From NCBI GenBank assembly GCA_017415995.1, contig JAFQDN010000018.1:1-32734 (forward strand): a DNA stretch of 32,734 bases, given 5' to 3'. The notes beneath the pieces were generated by a model that made no database searches, was not told the origin of the DNA, and worked only from the letters and a program-made list of their open reading frames with translations. Shown here in pieces: positions 8,737 to 17,738 of the stretch; position 1 is the stretch's first letter, and each line of letters starts with the position of its first letter. A program made the translations under genes and the position numbers. The DNA comes from Akkermansia sp. GTDB lineage: Bacteria; Verrucomicrobiota; Verrucomicrobiia; Verrucomicrobiales; Akkermansiaceae.

Positions 8737-9516
8737 ATGATGAGAAGAACAGTGATTCAGGCGTCGTTGTGTGCAATCATGAGCGTTTGCTCATGGCTGT
8801 CTCCGTTGTCATATGGTGGTGAACATGCAAGCACCGCCATGCCGGAAGACTTGATGGCCGCATTCGAGGCAAAGAATTACGCTGCTGTTGAGAGTTTGCT
8901 GAACAACTGTGAGAATTTCGCGGTGGCTTATATGCAGCTTTTTGATTGTGTGGCCTGTGGGCAGCAAGCGGATGATGCAGAGTTGCGGGCTTTGCTCAGA
9001 AATAGTCTTCCTCAGAGTGTTAAGGATGAGTTGCTGGTGAGAATATGCCGCTATAATCCGCCGAAGTTCAATTTTGTGAGGGCTGATGTAATGGAGCAAT
9101 TAAAACTCAGCTTCGTAAAGGAGCTTTTGGCAAATAATGCTGATATACAAGCAGAACAAAACCGCTCCGTCGCCTATGATGCTGCATTTTACGGTGAATA
9201 TGAGTTGATGTTTTATTTGATTGAGTGTGGAGCTGATGTGAATTATGTGACGGTTGGCGGCGATACTATCTTGGGCACGATTATACTCGCTAACGCTCGG
9301 AATGATGCGGTGCGAATTTGTAAGAGATTACTGCGCTATGAGCCGAATTTGAACATCGGAATGCCACAACCGCTTTTCTTTGCCATAGATTCTCACAGCG
9401 TTGAATTGGCTGATATGTTGATAGCTGCCGGCGCGTCGCTTGATTGGGTAATACCCCGCTACGGTATTACCTTGAGGCAATATGCTCGGGAAATGAAGGT
9501 GAATATTGGATATTAG
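8737..9516 (+). CDS. Exported ankyrin-repeat protein
   Basis: About 259 aa. The open frame extends back to 8629, but a good promoter at 8686-8714 and a typical signal peptide (MMRRTVIQASLCAIMSVCSW, then a small-residue region before GGEHAS) place the start at 8737 or the adjacent ATG 8740. The mature part has ankyrin-type elements: LLANNADIQAEQN, LMFYLIECGADVNYVT, LADMLIAAGASLDWV. It is a predicted periplasmic or secreted repeat protein. It diverges from the membrane-anchored ankyrin-like gene at 7531-8622, and the two may be distant paralogues. Function unknown. Confidence 0.8.
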   Translation: MMRRTVIQASLCAIMSVCSWLSPLSYGGEHASTAMPEDLMAAFEAKNYAAVESLLNNCENFAVAYMQLFDCVACGQQADDAELRALLRNSLPQSVKDELLVRICRYNPPKFNFVRADVMEQLKLSFVKELLANNADIQAEQNRSVAYDAAFYGEYELMFYLIECGADVNYVTVGGDTILGTIILANARNDAVRICKRLLRYEPNLNIGMPQPLFFAIDSHSVELADMLIAAGASLDWVIPRYGITLRQYAREMKVNIGY

Positions 9517-9618
9517 GACGCTCATAAGTCTAATTATCAACAATTGAGCCTAAAAATCGGAAGTCTTATCAGAAGCCTCCTTAGGTGAGTATTTTTTAAG
9601 ATAAACGCAGCGGAATGC

Positions 9619-9647
9619 TTGACCAACGGGGCGTAAGCTGCTATAAA
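9619..9647 (+). promoter_or_regulatory. Sigma70-like promoter very close to the start codon
   Basis: TTGACC (9619-9624), 17 bases, TATAAA (9642-9647). The expected transcription start is near 9654, about two bases before ATG 9656. An AGGTG sequence lies between the -10 and the ATG. Confidence 0.65.
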
Positions 9648-9655
9648 AGGTGCGT

Positions 9656-10057
9656 ATGAGAGTAATGAATGCCATTTTGATGATGGGGTTGGCGGTGTGT
9701 TCTGCTGAGGCCATGCCGCGACTCGGCGGGGGTGGCGTAGCCGTGCGTCCTGCTGCGCAAATGCAGCACCATGAGCTTGCCGTGGGGGCTACCCTTCACT
9801 TGGAGTTGCCCGGCAATCCGACTACCGGCTACGTGTGGCAGGTGGCAGAGTGCTCTCCTCAAGTGGAGGTGTCGCTTGGCTTTGCCTCGGACTCAGATGA
9901 CGGCGGTGCACCTATCTGCGGACGCCCGACTATGACCACGGTTGATGTGACGGGAAAGTCTGCCGGTAAGGCTGTGGTTAAGCTCGTTTACTCTCGCCCG
10001 TGGGAGAAGGATAAAGAGCCGCTCGAAACCTGCGTGCTGAATATTACCGTTAAATAA
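9656..10057 (+). CDS. Chagasin-family (MEROPS I42) cysteine-protease inhibitor, exported
   Basis: About 133 aa with a signal peptide (MRVMNAILMMGLAVCSAEA). The mature part carries the chagasin family loops: NPTTGY near residue 54 (loop L2), a Gly-rich DDGGAP segment (loop L4), and SRPWEK near residue 113 (loop L6, RPW). In the family these three loops wedge into the active site of papain-like (C1) proteases. An exported version would act in the periplasm or outside, against own or host proteases; the target is not visible here. A GTG at 9650 is also in frame, and ATG 9665 would trim three residues. The next gene starts 12 bases after its stop and is probably co-transcribed. Confidence 0.87.
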   Translation: MRVMNAILMMGLAVCSAEAMPRLGGGGVAVRPAAQMQHHELAVGATLHLELPGNPTTGYVWQVAECSPQVEVSLGFASDSDDGGAPICGRPTMTTVDVTGKSAGKAVVKLVYSRPWEKDKEPLETCVLNITVK

Positions 10058-10069
10058 CAGAATAAACTT

Positions 10070-10360
10070 ATGGGATTATTACAAAACCTCGCTGCAATAG
10101 CGATTCGCAATAAAGTGGTAGGGGCTCTGCGAGAGAATTGTCCGCTGGAGCTTAAAGAGGAGCTGGAGCAGTTGCTGGCGGATAAAGCCGCCGTGGCTGC
10201 CATTCAGGGCTTGGTGGGTGCAAATCTGAAAAATCCGGCAGCGATTACGGCTGCAGCGATGCAAAAATTGGACATGCCGCAGGCAAGCCGCGAGCTGATG
10301 GACAAATCTCCTGCCTTGGTGGATTATTTGGTGAGAACGGCGGTGAGCCGTTTGTCCTGA
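10070..10360 (+). CDS. Small helical protein of unknown function
   Basis: 96 aa, Ala/Leu-rich and predicted all-helical, without a signal peptide or membrane segment. It is 12 bases downstream of the chagasin-like gene, so probably in the same transcript, and is followed by a hairpin terminator at 10389-10425. The sequence (LLADKAAVAAIQGLVGANLK, then MPQASRELMDKSPALVDYLV) matches no family I recognise. Codon use is like its neighbours and the frame is clean, so I take it as real. Confidence 0.68.
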   Translation: MGLLQNLAAIAIRNKVVGALRENCPLELKEELEQLLADKAAVAAIQGLVGANLKNPAAITAAAMQKLDMPQASRELMDKSPALVDYLVRTAVSRLS

Positions 10361-10388
10361 TAAGGCGCCTGAAACGCTGAATTTGCAG

Positions 10389-10425
10389 AACCGTGCATTG
10401 TCGTAAGGGCAAGGCACGGTTTTGA
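10389..10425 (+). terminator. Probable intrinsic terminator
   Basis: AACCGTGC (10389-10396) pairs with GCACGGTT (10414-10421), followed by a short T-rich stretch (TTTG). It separates the chagasin/small-protein pair from the amino-acid transporter. The loop is long (17 bases), so strength is uncertain. Confidence 0.5.
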
Positions 10426-10465
10426 GTAGGGAGGAATAGGAATGCTCTGAAAGGAACATGTGTAT

Positions 10466-11938
10466 ATGTGCAATAACGCAGGAATAAAGTTGAGCATGCG
10501 GGTATTAGCCGGGGTGTTGTGGGTGGCCGTGCTGCTCGTGGGACTGAGTGCTTGCAAGGAGGAGAAGCAGGCTGAATTGGTAATGGCAACGGATGCCACT
10601 TTCCCGCCGTATGAGTATTTCCGCGGCGAGGAGATTGTAGGAATCGATGTAGAGATTGTCCAAGAGCTGGCGCGCAGAAACGGCCTGCAGGCGCGGGTGG
10701 AAAACATGAAGTTTGAATCCGTCATTGCCGCAGTGCAGGGGGGGAAGGTGGACTTGGCGGCTGCCGGAATTACCGTCTCGCCTGACAGAGAAAAACAGGT
10801 CTCCTTCACGCGCCCGTATGCGCGCGCACATCAAGTTGTCATTGTGCCTCCGGAGTCCTCGGTGGATGGGGTGCATAAGTTGCCCGGTTTGCGAATCGGT
10901 GTGCAGCATGGTACAACGGGGGATCAGTATGTAACTAAGAATATAGGTGAACCGGAGAGATTTGCCAATGGGGCTCTGGCCGTGGCTGCTTTGGTTGCGG
11001 GTAAGGTGGATGTAGTGGTGCTGGATGGTGAGCCGGCAGAGCGCCATGTGGCACGTAACCGTAGTTTGCGCATACTGCCGGAGCCTCTCTCCACGGAGGA
11101 ATACGCCATTGCCGTGAGCAAAAAACGCCCGGAGTTGTTGTCAATGCTTAATAAGAGCTTGGAGGAGATGGAGGCAGATGGTACGCTGGCTCGCATTGTA
11201 GCGGCGCATGCGGATACTCAGCAAACGGTTGATGCGGAACCTGTGGCAGAACATGGGGTGTGGGCTTCTTTCCATACCAATTTTATTAAGGATAATCGCT
11301 GGAAGTACCTTGTGAACGGTTTGGCTGTTACGGTGGAAATCTCCGCTGCTGCCGCTCTTATCGGCATTATCTTGGGCGGAATCATTGGTATGATTCGCAG
11401 TACGGCTGACCAAACAGGGCGCTTGAAATGGCCGGATTACCTGTGCCGTTTGTACCTGACTGTAGTGCGCGGAACTCCGGTGGTGGTGCAGTTGCTTATC
11501 ATTTACTTTGTCATATTCGGTTCAGTAGAAGTAAATAAGGTGTTGGTTGCCATTGTGGCGTTCGGCCTTAATTCTGCTGCCTATGTGGCGGAGATTATTC
11601 GCTCCGGTATTATGTCTGTGGATAAAGGGCAGATGGAGGCCGGACGAAGCTTGGGGCTGAGCTATGGCTACACGATGCGCAGTGTGATTATGCCGCAAGC
11701 TTTCAAGAATGTGCTGCCTGCCCTCGGTAATGAGTTTATTGTGTTGCTGAAGGAGACGAGTATATGCGGCTACATTGCCTTGCAGGATTTAACTAAGGGC
11801 GGAGATATCATCCTGAGCCAAACTTATGATGCCTTTTTGCCCTTGCTGGCGGTGGCTCTCATATACCTTTGTATGGTGGTGGTGTTGAGCCATCTACTGA
11901 AGAAACTGGAAAGGAGATTGCAGAAAAATGAACGCTGA
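10466..11938 (+). CDS. Polar amino-acid ABC transporter: fused binding lipoprotein and permease
   Basis: One chain joining a family 3 solute-binding domain to a His/Glu/Gln/Arg-type permease. The N-terminus is a lipoprotein signal ending VGLSAC. The binding domain runs to about residue 250 (ATDATFPPYEYF, GVQHGTTGDQYV, LDGEPAERHVA). The permease follows with the amino-acid permease motifs VVRGTPVVVQLLIIYF and the EAA loop (EAGRSLGLSYGYTMRSVIMP). It resembles GlnP-type fusions. ATG 10466 is chosen; GTG 10460 and ATG 10496 are alternatives, and 10496 also leaves an intact lipoprotein signal. The ATPase gene overlaps its end by 11 bases. The substrate is probably glutamine, another polar amino acid, or arginine; I cannot tell which. 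Confidence 0.9.
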   Translation: MCNNAGIKLSMRVLAGVLWVAVLLVGLSACKEEKQAELVMATDATFPPYEYFRGEEIVGIDVEIVQELARRNGLQARVENMKFESVIAAVQGGKVDLAAAGITVSPDREKQVSFTRPYARAHQVVIVPPESSVDGVHKLPGLRIGVQHGTTGDQYVTKNIGEPERFANGALAVAALVAGKVDVVVLDGEPAERHVARNRSLRILPEPLSTEEYAIAVSKKRPELLSMLNKSLEEMEADGTLARIVAAHADTQQTVDAEPVAEHGVWASFHTNFIKDNRWKYLVNGLAVTVEISAAAALIGIILGGIIGMIRSTADQTGRLKWPDYLCRLYLTVVRGTPVVVQLLIIYFVIFGSVEVNKVLVAIVAFGLNSAAYVAEIIRSGIMSVDKGQMEAGRSLGLSYGYTMRSVIMPQAFKNVLPALGNEFIVLLKETSICGYIALQDLTKGGDIILSQTYDAFLPLLAVALIYLCMVVVLSHLLKKLERRLQKNER

Positions 11939-12668
11939 ACCCATATTGGAGGTGCGCAACCTCATCAAAGATTTTGCCGGAAAACGCGTGATTAACGGCG
12001 TGTCTCTGGCGGTGAATGCCGGGGAGGTGGTGTTTTTAGTCGGTCCCTCCGGTGCGGGTAAAAGTACAGTGCTGCGTTGCATGAACTTTTTGGAAACCCC
12101 GGATGCCGGGCAGGTGCTTTTCCATGGTAAAACCCCGGCTTGTAATGATAAAGCGCTGAACTCATACCGCTGCCGCGTGGGAATGGTGTTCCAACACTTT
12201 AACCTTTTTCCGCACCTCAATATCGTGCAGAATATTACCTTGGCTCCCGTACGCACCGGACAGATGACGCTCGCTCAGGCGCAGGAACGCGCATTGCAAC
12301 TGCTGGAACGTATTGGCCTGGCGGACAAGGCTACGGCTTATCCCGCACAGCTTTCCGGCGGGCAAAAACAGCGTGTTGCCATCGTGCGGGCTTTGGCAAT
12401 GGAACCGGAGGTCCTGCTTTTTGATGAACCCACCTCGGCTCTTGACCCGGAAATGGTGGGCGAGGTGCAGGCGCTTATGCGCGAGCTGGCTCAGGATGGT
12501 ATGACCATGATTGTGGTCTCTCATGACGTGGGCTTCGCATGTGAACTCGCAGACCGCATTATCTTCTTGGCCGACGGCCGGGTGCTTGAGGATGATACCC
12601 CGGATGAACTCCGCTCTTCCTCCAATGCTCGCGTCCGTGAGTTCCTCTCCGTTCGCCACATTTCCTAA
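11928..12668 (+). CDS. Polar amino-acid ABC transporter ATP-binding protein (GlnQ-like)
   Basis: 246 aa ATPase partner of the fused binding protein/permease, whose gene it overlaps by 11 bases (translational coupling). Walker A is GPSGAGKST, the Q-loop is FQHFNLFPHLN, the signature is LSGGQKQRVAIVRAL, Walker B is VLLFDEPTSALDPE, and the switch His is in VVSHDVGFA. These are standard GlnQ/HisP/ArtP features and the length is typical. The protein acts at the cytoplasmic face of the inner membrane. Together the two genes form a complete two-gene importer. Confidence 0.93.
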   Translation: MNAEPILEVRNLIKDFAGKRVINGVSLAVNAGEVVFLVGPSGAGKSTVLRCMNFLETPDAGQVLFHGKTPACNDKALNSYRCRVGMVFQHFNLFPHLNIVQNITLAPVRTGQMTLAQAQERALQLLERIGLADKATAYPAQLSGGQKQRVAIVRALAMEPEVLLFDEPTSALDPEMVGEVQALMRELAQDGMTMIVVSHDVGFACELADRIIFLADGRVLEDDTPDELRSSSNARVREFLSVRHIS

Positions 12669-12745
12669 CGCAATGCCGCGTGTGAAGGAATATCAGATAT
12701 AGTCACGCCCGCGACTAAATTCCGCGCGTCACCTACGTTTTTTGC

Positions 12746-12773
12746 TTGACGGCACGTACATGGCGTGTATACT
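12746..12773 (+). promoter_or_regulatory. Sigma70-like promoter of the giant prepilin-like gene
   Basis: TTGACG (12746-12751), 16 bases, TATACT (12768-12773). Predicted transcription start near 12780, leaving a leader of about 19 bases to ATG 12799. This rules against the in-frame start candidates upstream. Confidence 0.62.
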
Positions 12774-12798
12774 GGTATGGTACTTGCATTTTTATCGT

Positions 12799-15700
12799 AT
12801 GAAGCTCAGAAATTTTAAACCTTTGCCTAAGAAGTTGGTCAAGAGGAAGAAGCATGGCTTTGCCCTGATTGCTTCTTTGACGCTGATGATGCTCTTGGCG
12901 CTTTTGGCTGTGGGTATTATGGCGACTGCTTCCACGCAAAGCCGCATATCTGCCCAGACGATTTTACAGGCGGAAGCGCGACAGCAAGCTCTGGTCGGGT
13001 TGGATGCAGCCTTGGGAGAATTGCAGTTGGCGCTGGGTCCGGATTGCCGTGTAACCGCCAACTCCGGAATATCGGAAAACCATGCTTCCCAGTATATTTT
13101 GGGTGTTTGGGATAGCTGGACCGGTCCCATCTACGGTACAGCCAAGCAGGGAAAACGCAAGGGTGCCTCCATTCGTGAGACTTATACCCCCGGCAGAACA
13201 GCCTTGTTCCGACAGTGGTTGATTTCCTCCCGCAATCCGCAGGAACTCAAGGAGTTTTCCGCCGCGAGTAACTTGGGCTCATCCCGCCCGGGGCATCGTA
13301 TTTGCTTGGTGGGCGAGGGTACGCTTGGCTCCGCCGGCAGCCGTGCGGAGAACTGTGTTTTTGCAGATTTGGTGATGATGCCGTCCTCCGGCGGTCGCAA
13401 GGCATGTTATGCTTGGTGGATAGGTGGAGAAAACCAGAAGGCCAAGGTGAACATTCGCGACCGTAAGGTGGGCTCCAACCCCGTGGAAGTCCTGCGCGCA
13501 ACGTGGAATACGCCTGCGCCCATCTTCAAGGACGGAACGTTCAATCCCGGAACCATCGAATCCCCGGAAAAGCTGCTTACCATGCGCAGCTTGGCTCATG
13601 TGGACGGCGTAACGCAGTTCGGCATGCCGTATTTCTTTGACGTAACAACGAGCTCGTACACCCTGCCGGTGAACGTGCGTACCGGTGGCCTCAAACAAGA
13701 CCTTTGCCTGTTGCTGGGAAAGGAAGGAAACTTCAAAGCAGCCAAGGAGTTTGAAGCGGAAAGTCAGCGCGATTGCCCCTTGGTGGAATACGGAGATGGA
13801 CTGAACCCCGGCACGGAGCGCAATATGCCCATTGGCTCTTGGCAGAACCTGTATGCGTACTACAACTGCTGGCCGAATGGTGAGGCCGATGATAGCAAAA
13901 ATGTGACGGCTCGCCTAATCGGTGATGTGACTAACCCGTACACCCGCATCAGTGGTGTCGCGATTCCCAACCAAGGCGACAACAGAACTCCGCAGGATTT
14001 GGAAACTTACTCGCCCAGTGGCGGTTGCTCCATCTATGATTCCCGTTCCCTTATGCATGACGGCAATAAATTTGCCGGTTACGCCCGCACACCCGTGCTG
14101 CTCTCCTACATGAGTACGTTCGGTTTGGTGGAAGAGGATGAGAAAAATTCCGACGGTACCCCGGTTATGACTGCGGATCAAAAGCAGGTGCACCGCTTGG
14201 GTATGTGCTTCTCTCCCATGTACCTGTGGTGGAACCCGTACAATGTTCCCATGAAAATCCGTGGTGAGCAGCTGTGGTCCCAGTCCATTCCTTACAAAAA
14301 TATTTGGTTGCAGACGTACGCCGTAACTGCTTCCGGTACTTGGAATTATGGCTGGTCTACCTACGCCATGCACCAAAACTCCGGTGCGTCCGGTTTCGGT
14401 ATGGACTACGGTAACTACTTCCTCAATTCCATAAATGGCACAAGGGAGGATATTGAGTTTGCACCGGGTGAAATCCTTTTCTTCTCGCACGCCAATGCTC
14501 GTACCAACAAGAATGGCGCATTCGATAACCCTTGGGTGCCGGGCTACAACCCCAGCTCCGTGGCTGGGTACAAAGCCCATTTCTATGCCATGGGAGCCGG
14601 AAAGCAAAGTACGGATGCCGGTGTGGCTTCTGCTGAGAACATGAATGCCGGTAAGTTGTATGTGCGCCTGCGCTTGGGTATTCATGCCGAAGGCGGTGGC
14701 TACACTACGGACGGTGTGTGGTTTGCTCCTCAAGTGCAAGAGGCTATTGCCGTGATGAACGGTTTCACCGGGCGCTACCAAGACAGTAACTCTGATACCG
14801 CTGTCGGTAAGCGTGGTCACAACCCGCAGCGCTTCTTGCTGGGGTGGTATGATCCCAATAATACGCCCAGTACGGTGATTTGCGATGAGAACCGTAACGA
14901 TGCCTCGTGGCGTGCCGATGGTTCACAGCGCGATAGTGCGGTTCCCTACTTCATTGCAGCTGTGGGTGTAGTGCCAAAGTCTGCTAACATGAATCTGGAT
15001 TCCAGAGTGTTTGAAGGAACCGATTACCGCACCAAGTCTTGGCAGCACTCCAGCCCGGCGTTCTGGGGGAGCATGATTATCCAACCTGATGATCAGCAAC
15101 GCCAGTACCACCCGTACCAGCTTGCCGTGTTGGACGTTGGTTCCGGTATGAATGCCTGCCCCATGGACAGCATCGGCCGCAATGGTGTGCTGGGTATCAA
15201 CTCCGGTGGTGAGCAGGTTTCCTTCGCCTCTGTGTTGGAGCTGCCCGTGCATCCTCCGTTCTCCTTAGCCGGTTTCTCCGGTATGCGATTGCAGCCGGGG
15301 TGGTACCAAGCCTCCGGTGCGGGGTCTCTGGCAGCACTGCGCCGCATGCTTTACCAGAGCGGTGTTCCCGGTGTGGGCATCGGTAATGCCTTTGCCGACC
15401 CCTGTTTGCCGGCAGATGGTATATACGCTTTCCATAAGACGAATATACCGACCGGTAGCGGCGGCAATGGCCAAGTGTTCAGTGACTTCTATGACCATGG
15501 TCTGTTGATTAACGATGCTATGTGGGATCGCTGGTTCTGCTCCTCGGTGTCAGACATGCCGCAGAAGAAGGCCAAGCAGGTGGCTGATGAGTTCTTTGCT
15601 GATCATAAGGGCAAAGAGGACGCCCGTGCTACGCTGCCCGTATCCCGCTATGTGCGCACGGGTGAGCCTTATGCCAACAAGGATATTGTCACCCGCATCA

Positions 15701-16593
15701 TGAAGAAAGACGGCTGGAAGCACATTGCCCAGTACCTCATGATTGATGGTGGCTTTAACGTTAACTCCACGTCCGTGGATGCTTGGGCTGCCGTGTTGCA
15801 GGGCTTGGCTCGCCGTCAGTTGGTAACGAATGCCTCCGGCAAGCTTGCCCTCGTTGAAGGCTCCTCCGAGGATAATAATGAGACGGTTATGTTCCCCCGT
15901 TTCATGGTGTCCACCTCATCTCGCTCAATTGACCCGAATGGTGGTTACAGCATGATGATGGGTGCTTCCGACATCCGTAATACGTCCGGTGGCCTTTCCG
16001 CCTGGGGTGACATCCGTGAGCTGGATTCCTCTCAGATCCGTCAGCTGGCGGAAGCCATGGTGGAGCAGGTGCGTGAGCGTGGTCCCTTCCTGAATATGTC
16101 CGACTTTGTGAACCGTCGCTTGGACAAGAAGAATGAGGACCATGCCATGAAGGGTGCTTTGCAGGCTGCCATTGACAACGCCGGTCTTAACGATGGCTTT
16201 GATGATGAAGTGACGAGTCCGCAGGGCGGGGGCGACCTCTACAAATTCCCGGCGGCGGAGGAGGGCTCCATTTACACGGCTGCTCCGGGCTATTTGATTC
16301 AGAGTGACATTTTGCTTTCACTCGGCAACATCCTGACGGTGCGTGATGATACCTTTACCGTGCGTGCATATGGCTGCGTCCGTAATGAGTCCGACGGCGT
16401 ATTGGCTCAGGCATGGTGCGAGGCTGTGGTGCAGCGTACGATTGAGTACGTGGACCCGCGCAACCGCCCGTCGGATTCCGACTATGAGCCGGACGGCTCT
16501 GCCGCTCGTGATAAACTTTCATCCACAAACCGAAACCTCGGGCGTAAGTTCCGAATCGTTTCCTTCAAGTGGTTGGATGCTTGGGATATATAA
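12799..16593 (+). CDS. Very large prepilin-like protein, Verru_Chthon cassette protein A type
   Basis: About 1264 aa. The N-terminus is a type IV prepilin-like leader: a basic stretch (KKLVKRKKHG), then FALIASLTLMMLLALLAVGI, with Gly before the predicted cleavage point. The Glu at +5 typical of major pilins is missing, as in GspK/PilX-type minor pilins. The rest is a large exported region rich in Gly, Asn and aromatic residues, with a helix-hairpin-like SDFVNRRLDKK segment near residue 1100. Overall size and N-terminus match what I recall of Verru_Chthon cassette protein A (TIGR02600), found in Verrucomicrobia. In described cassettes, proteins B, C and D, each also with a pilin-like leader, lie alongside; none is seen here. 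Role in pili or secretion is inferred. Confidence 0.8.
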   Translation: MKLRNFKPLPKKLVKRKKHGFALIASLTLMMLLALLAVGIMATASTQSRISAQTILQAEARQQALVGLDAALGELQLALGPDCRVTANSGISENHASQYILGVWDSWTGPIYGTAKQGKRKGASIRETYTPGRTALFRQWLISSRNPQELKEFSAASNLGSSRPGHRICLVGEGTLGSAGSRAENCVFADLVMMPSSGGRKACYAWWIGGENQKAKVNIRDRKVGSNPVEVLRATWNTPAPIFKDGTFNPGTIESPEKLLTMRSLAHVDGVTQFGMPYFFDVTTSSYTLPVNVRTGGLKQDLCLLLGKEGNFKAAKEFEAESQRDCPLVEYGDGLNPGTERNMPIGSWQNLYAYYNCWPNGEADDSKNVTARLIGDVTNPYTRISGVAIPNQGDNRTPQDLETYSPSGGCSIYDSRSLMHDGNKFAGYARTPVLLSYMSTFGLVEEDEKNSDGTPVMTADQKQVHRLGMCFSPMYLWWNPYNVPMKIRGEQLWSQSIPYKNIWLQTYAVTASGTWNYGWSTYAMHQNSGASGFGMDYGNYFLNSINGTREDIEFAPGEILFFSHANARTNKNGAFDNPWVPGYNPSSVAGYKAHFYAMGAGKQSTDAGVASAENMNAGKLYVRLRLGIHAEGGGYTTDGVWFAPQVQEAIAVMNGFTGRYQDSNSDTAVGKRGHNPQRFLLGWYDPNNTPSTVICDENRNDASWRADGSQRDSAVPYFIAAVGVVPKSANMNLDSRVFEGTDYRTKSWQHSSPAFWGSMIIQPDDQQRQYHPYQLAVLDVGSGMNACPMDSIGRNGVLGINSGGEQVSFASVLELPVHPPFSLAGFSGMRLQPGWYQASGAGSLAALRRMLYQSGVPGVGIGNAFADPCLPADGIYAFHKTNIPTGSGGNGQVFSDFYDHGLLINDAMWDRWFCSSVSDMPQKKAKQVADEFFADHKGKEDARATLPVSRYVRTGEPYANKDIVTRIMKKDGWKHIAQYLMIDGGFNVNSTSVDAWAAVLQGLARRQLVTNASGKLALVEGSSEDNNETVMFPRFMVSTSSRSIDPNGGYSMMMGASDIRNTSGGLSAWGDIRELDSSQIRQLAEAMVEQVRERGPFLNMSDFVNRRLDKKNEDHAMKGALQAAIDNAGLNDGFDDEVTSPQGGGDLYKFPAAEEGSIYTAAPGYLIQSDILLSLGNILTVRDDTFTVRAYGCVRNESDGVLAQAWCEAVVQRTIEYVDPRNRPSDSDYEPDGSAARDKLSSTNRNLGRKFRIVSFKWLDAWDI

Positions 16594-16614
16594 CCCGTCC
16601 TCCGATATTAACCA

Positions 16615-16657
16615 TACACAGAAAAAGCCCGGATTCGCTCCGGGCTTTTTCTGTGTA
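16615..16657. terminator. Bidirectional intrinsic terminator
   Basis: A perfect 18-bp inverted repeat (16615-16632 with 16640-16657) with a 7-base loop, GC core GCCCGG/CCGGGC, and A5/T5 tracts on the two sides, so it works as a terminator in both directions. It sits between the convergent prepilin-like gene and the ankyrin gene. Confidence 0.9.
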
Positions 16658-16679
16658 TCGGCATGCCGTGGGCTGTGAT

Positions 16680-17459
16680 TCAGTGGGCTCCCAACATGCG
16701 TGCAATGAGCTTTTTGTTGCCGCTGAGCTTGGCTAAGTCTGCAGCACTTTGTCCATTATTGTTCGGCATGGCCGGGTCTGCGCCGCGTAACAATAGCAGC
16801 TCTGCTAGCTTGCGGCGCCCGTTGAGGCATGCTAAGTGCAGGGGAGTGTTGCCTTGCGGGTCCGTTTCATTCATATTGGCACCACGCAGCAGTAAGAGTT
16901 CAAAGACGCTTCTGCGGCCCTCTGCCGCTGCGTGCATGAGCGGGCTGTGCCCTGATTGATCCGTGGCGTGTATATCACTCCCGGCACTCAGCAGCATATC
17001 CGCCACATCCCAGCGCCCTTTGTGGGCTGCGTGTATGAGTGGCGTCATGCCGGCTTCATCTCGTTCATTCACGTTGCCTCCGCAGCGCAGCAACAGGTTT
17101 GCCACATCCGCATGCCCTTTACGGCATGCCTGCATCAGCGGAGTTCTGCCACGCAGCGTTTGCGCTGCCACATCTGCCCCCTCAGCTATGAGCAGCTCTG
17201 CAATGGCGGTGTTGCCTCCGCTTGCTGCATAGTGCAGGGGTGTTTTCCCTTTGATGGTACGGGCGTTCACGTTTGCTCCTCGCCTAATCAGCTGCTCTGC
17301 CAACGCTACATCATGCCCTCGACCGGCATACATGAGCGCGGTTTTCCCTTTGGCTGTTCTTTCCTCCGGGTTTGCCCCGCGCTCCAGCAGTTGCATGGCA
17401 ACCTCACTGTGACCGCCTTTGCATGCTTTTATCAAATTGTCTATTTTGTGTGCTTTCAT
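16680..17459 (-). CDS. Cytoplasmic ankyrin-repeat protein
   Basis: 259 aa made almost entirely of about eight ankyrin repeats, well conserved: GKTALMYAGR, GKTPLHYAAS, GRTPLMQACR, GMTPLIHAAH, GHSPLMHAAA, GNTPLHLACL, each preceded by a 'LLLxxGANxN' helix and turn. There is no signal peptide, so it is probably cytoplasmic, unlike the two exported ankyrin proteins near 8 kb. A strong Shine-Dalgarno (GGAGG) lies just upstream of the ATG. It converges on the prepilin-like gene and diverges from the ribosomal operon. Function as a protein-binding scaffold is the family expectation; the partner is unknown. Confidence 0.9.
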   Translation of the reverse strand: MKAHKIDNLIKACKGGHSEVAMQLLERGANPEERTAKGKTALMYAGRGHDVALAEQLIRRGANVNARTIKGKTPLHYAASGGNTAIAELLIAEGADVAAQTLRGRTPLMQACRKGHADVANLLLRCGGNVNERDEAGMTPLIHAAHKGRWDVADMLLSAGSDIHATDQSGHSPLMHAAAEGRRSVFELLLLRGANMNETDPQGNTPLHLACLNGRRKLAELLLLRGADPAMPNNNGQSAADLAKLSGNKKLIARMLGAH

Positions 17460-17616
17460 TTCCTCCGTCTCCCTTCCGTTCTCTACTTTACTGAATTTTG
17501 TGCGTCATTTCAATCAAAATACGTGCGCGCACGCGCGCGACTGCTCATTTTTTTTCGTTTTTTCCGGAAATCTGCACAAAATTCTTAAAAAAGTTACCAA
17601 AATCAGAAGAAAAGAC

Positions 17617-17644
17617 TTGCCAAATCAGGAAAATGTTGTAAACT
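17617..17644 (+). promoter_or_regulatory. Probable promoter of the ribosomal operon
   Basis: TTGCCA (17617-17622), 16 bases, TAAACT (17639-17644). Predicted start near 17651, giving a leader of about 136 bases before rpsL. No better promoter was seen between here and rpsL. Confidence 0.5.
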
Positions 17645-17716
17645 GGGTGCCCCTCCATATTGCAGGAATGCTGTATCGTGGAGTCAAATATCGGGTCTGC
17701 CGCCGGAAAAACGGAT

Positions 17717-17738
17717 GTCCTCTTATGGTAATGAGGAC
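17717..17738 (+). promoter_or_regulatory. Hairpin in the rpsL leader
   Basis: GTCCTC (17717-17722) pairs with GAGGAC (17733-17738) around a 10-base loop. It lies in the leader about 50 bases before rpsL, with no T-tract. It may be an attenuator or protein-binding site, or may have no role. Confidence 0.35.

Noticed and set aside
12700..12717. Palindrome TAGTC/GACTA between the amino-acid transporter and the prepilin-like gene
   Set aside because: Only five base pairs and no T-tract; could occur by chance.
13915..14820. 301-codon open frame opposite the prepilin-like gene
   Set aside because: Antisense shadow; no recognised motif, and the plus-strand frame is continuous for over 3.7 kb.
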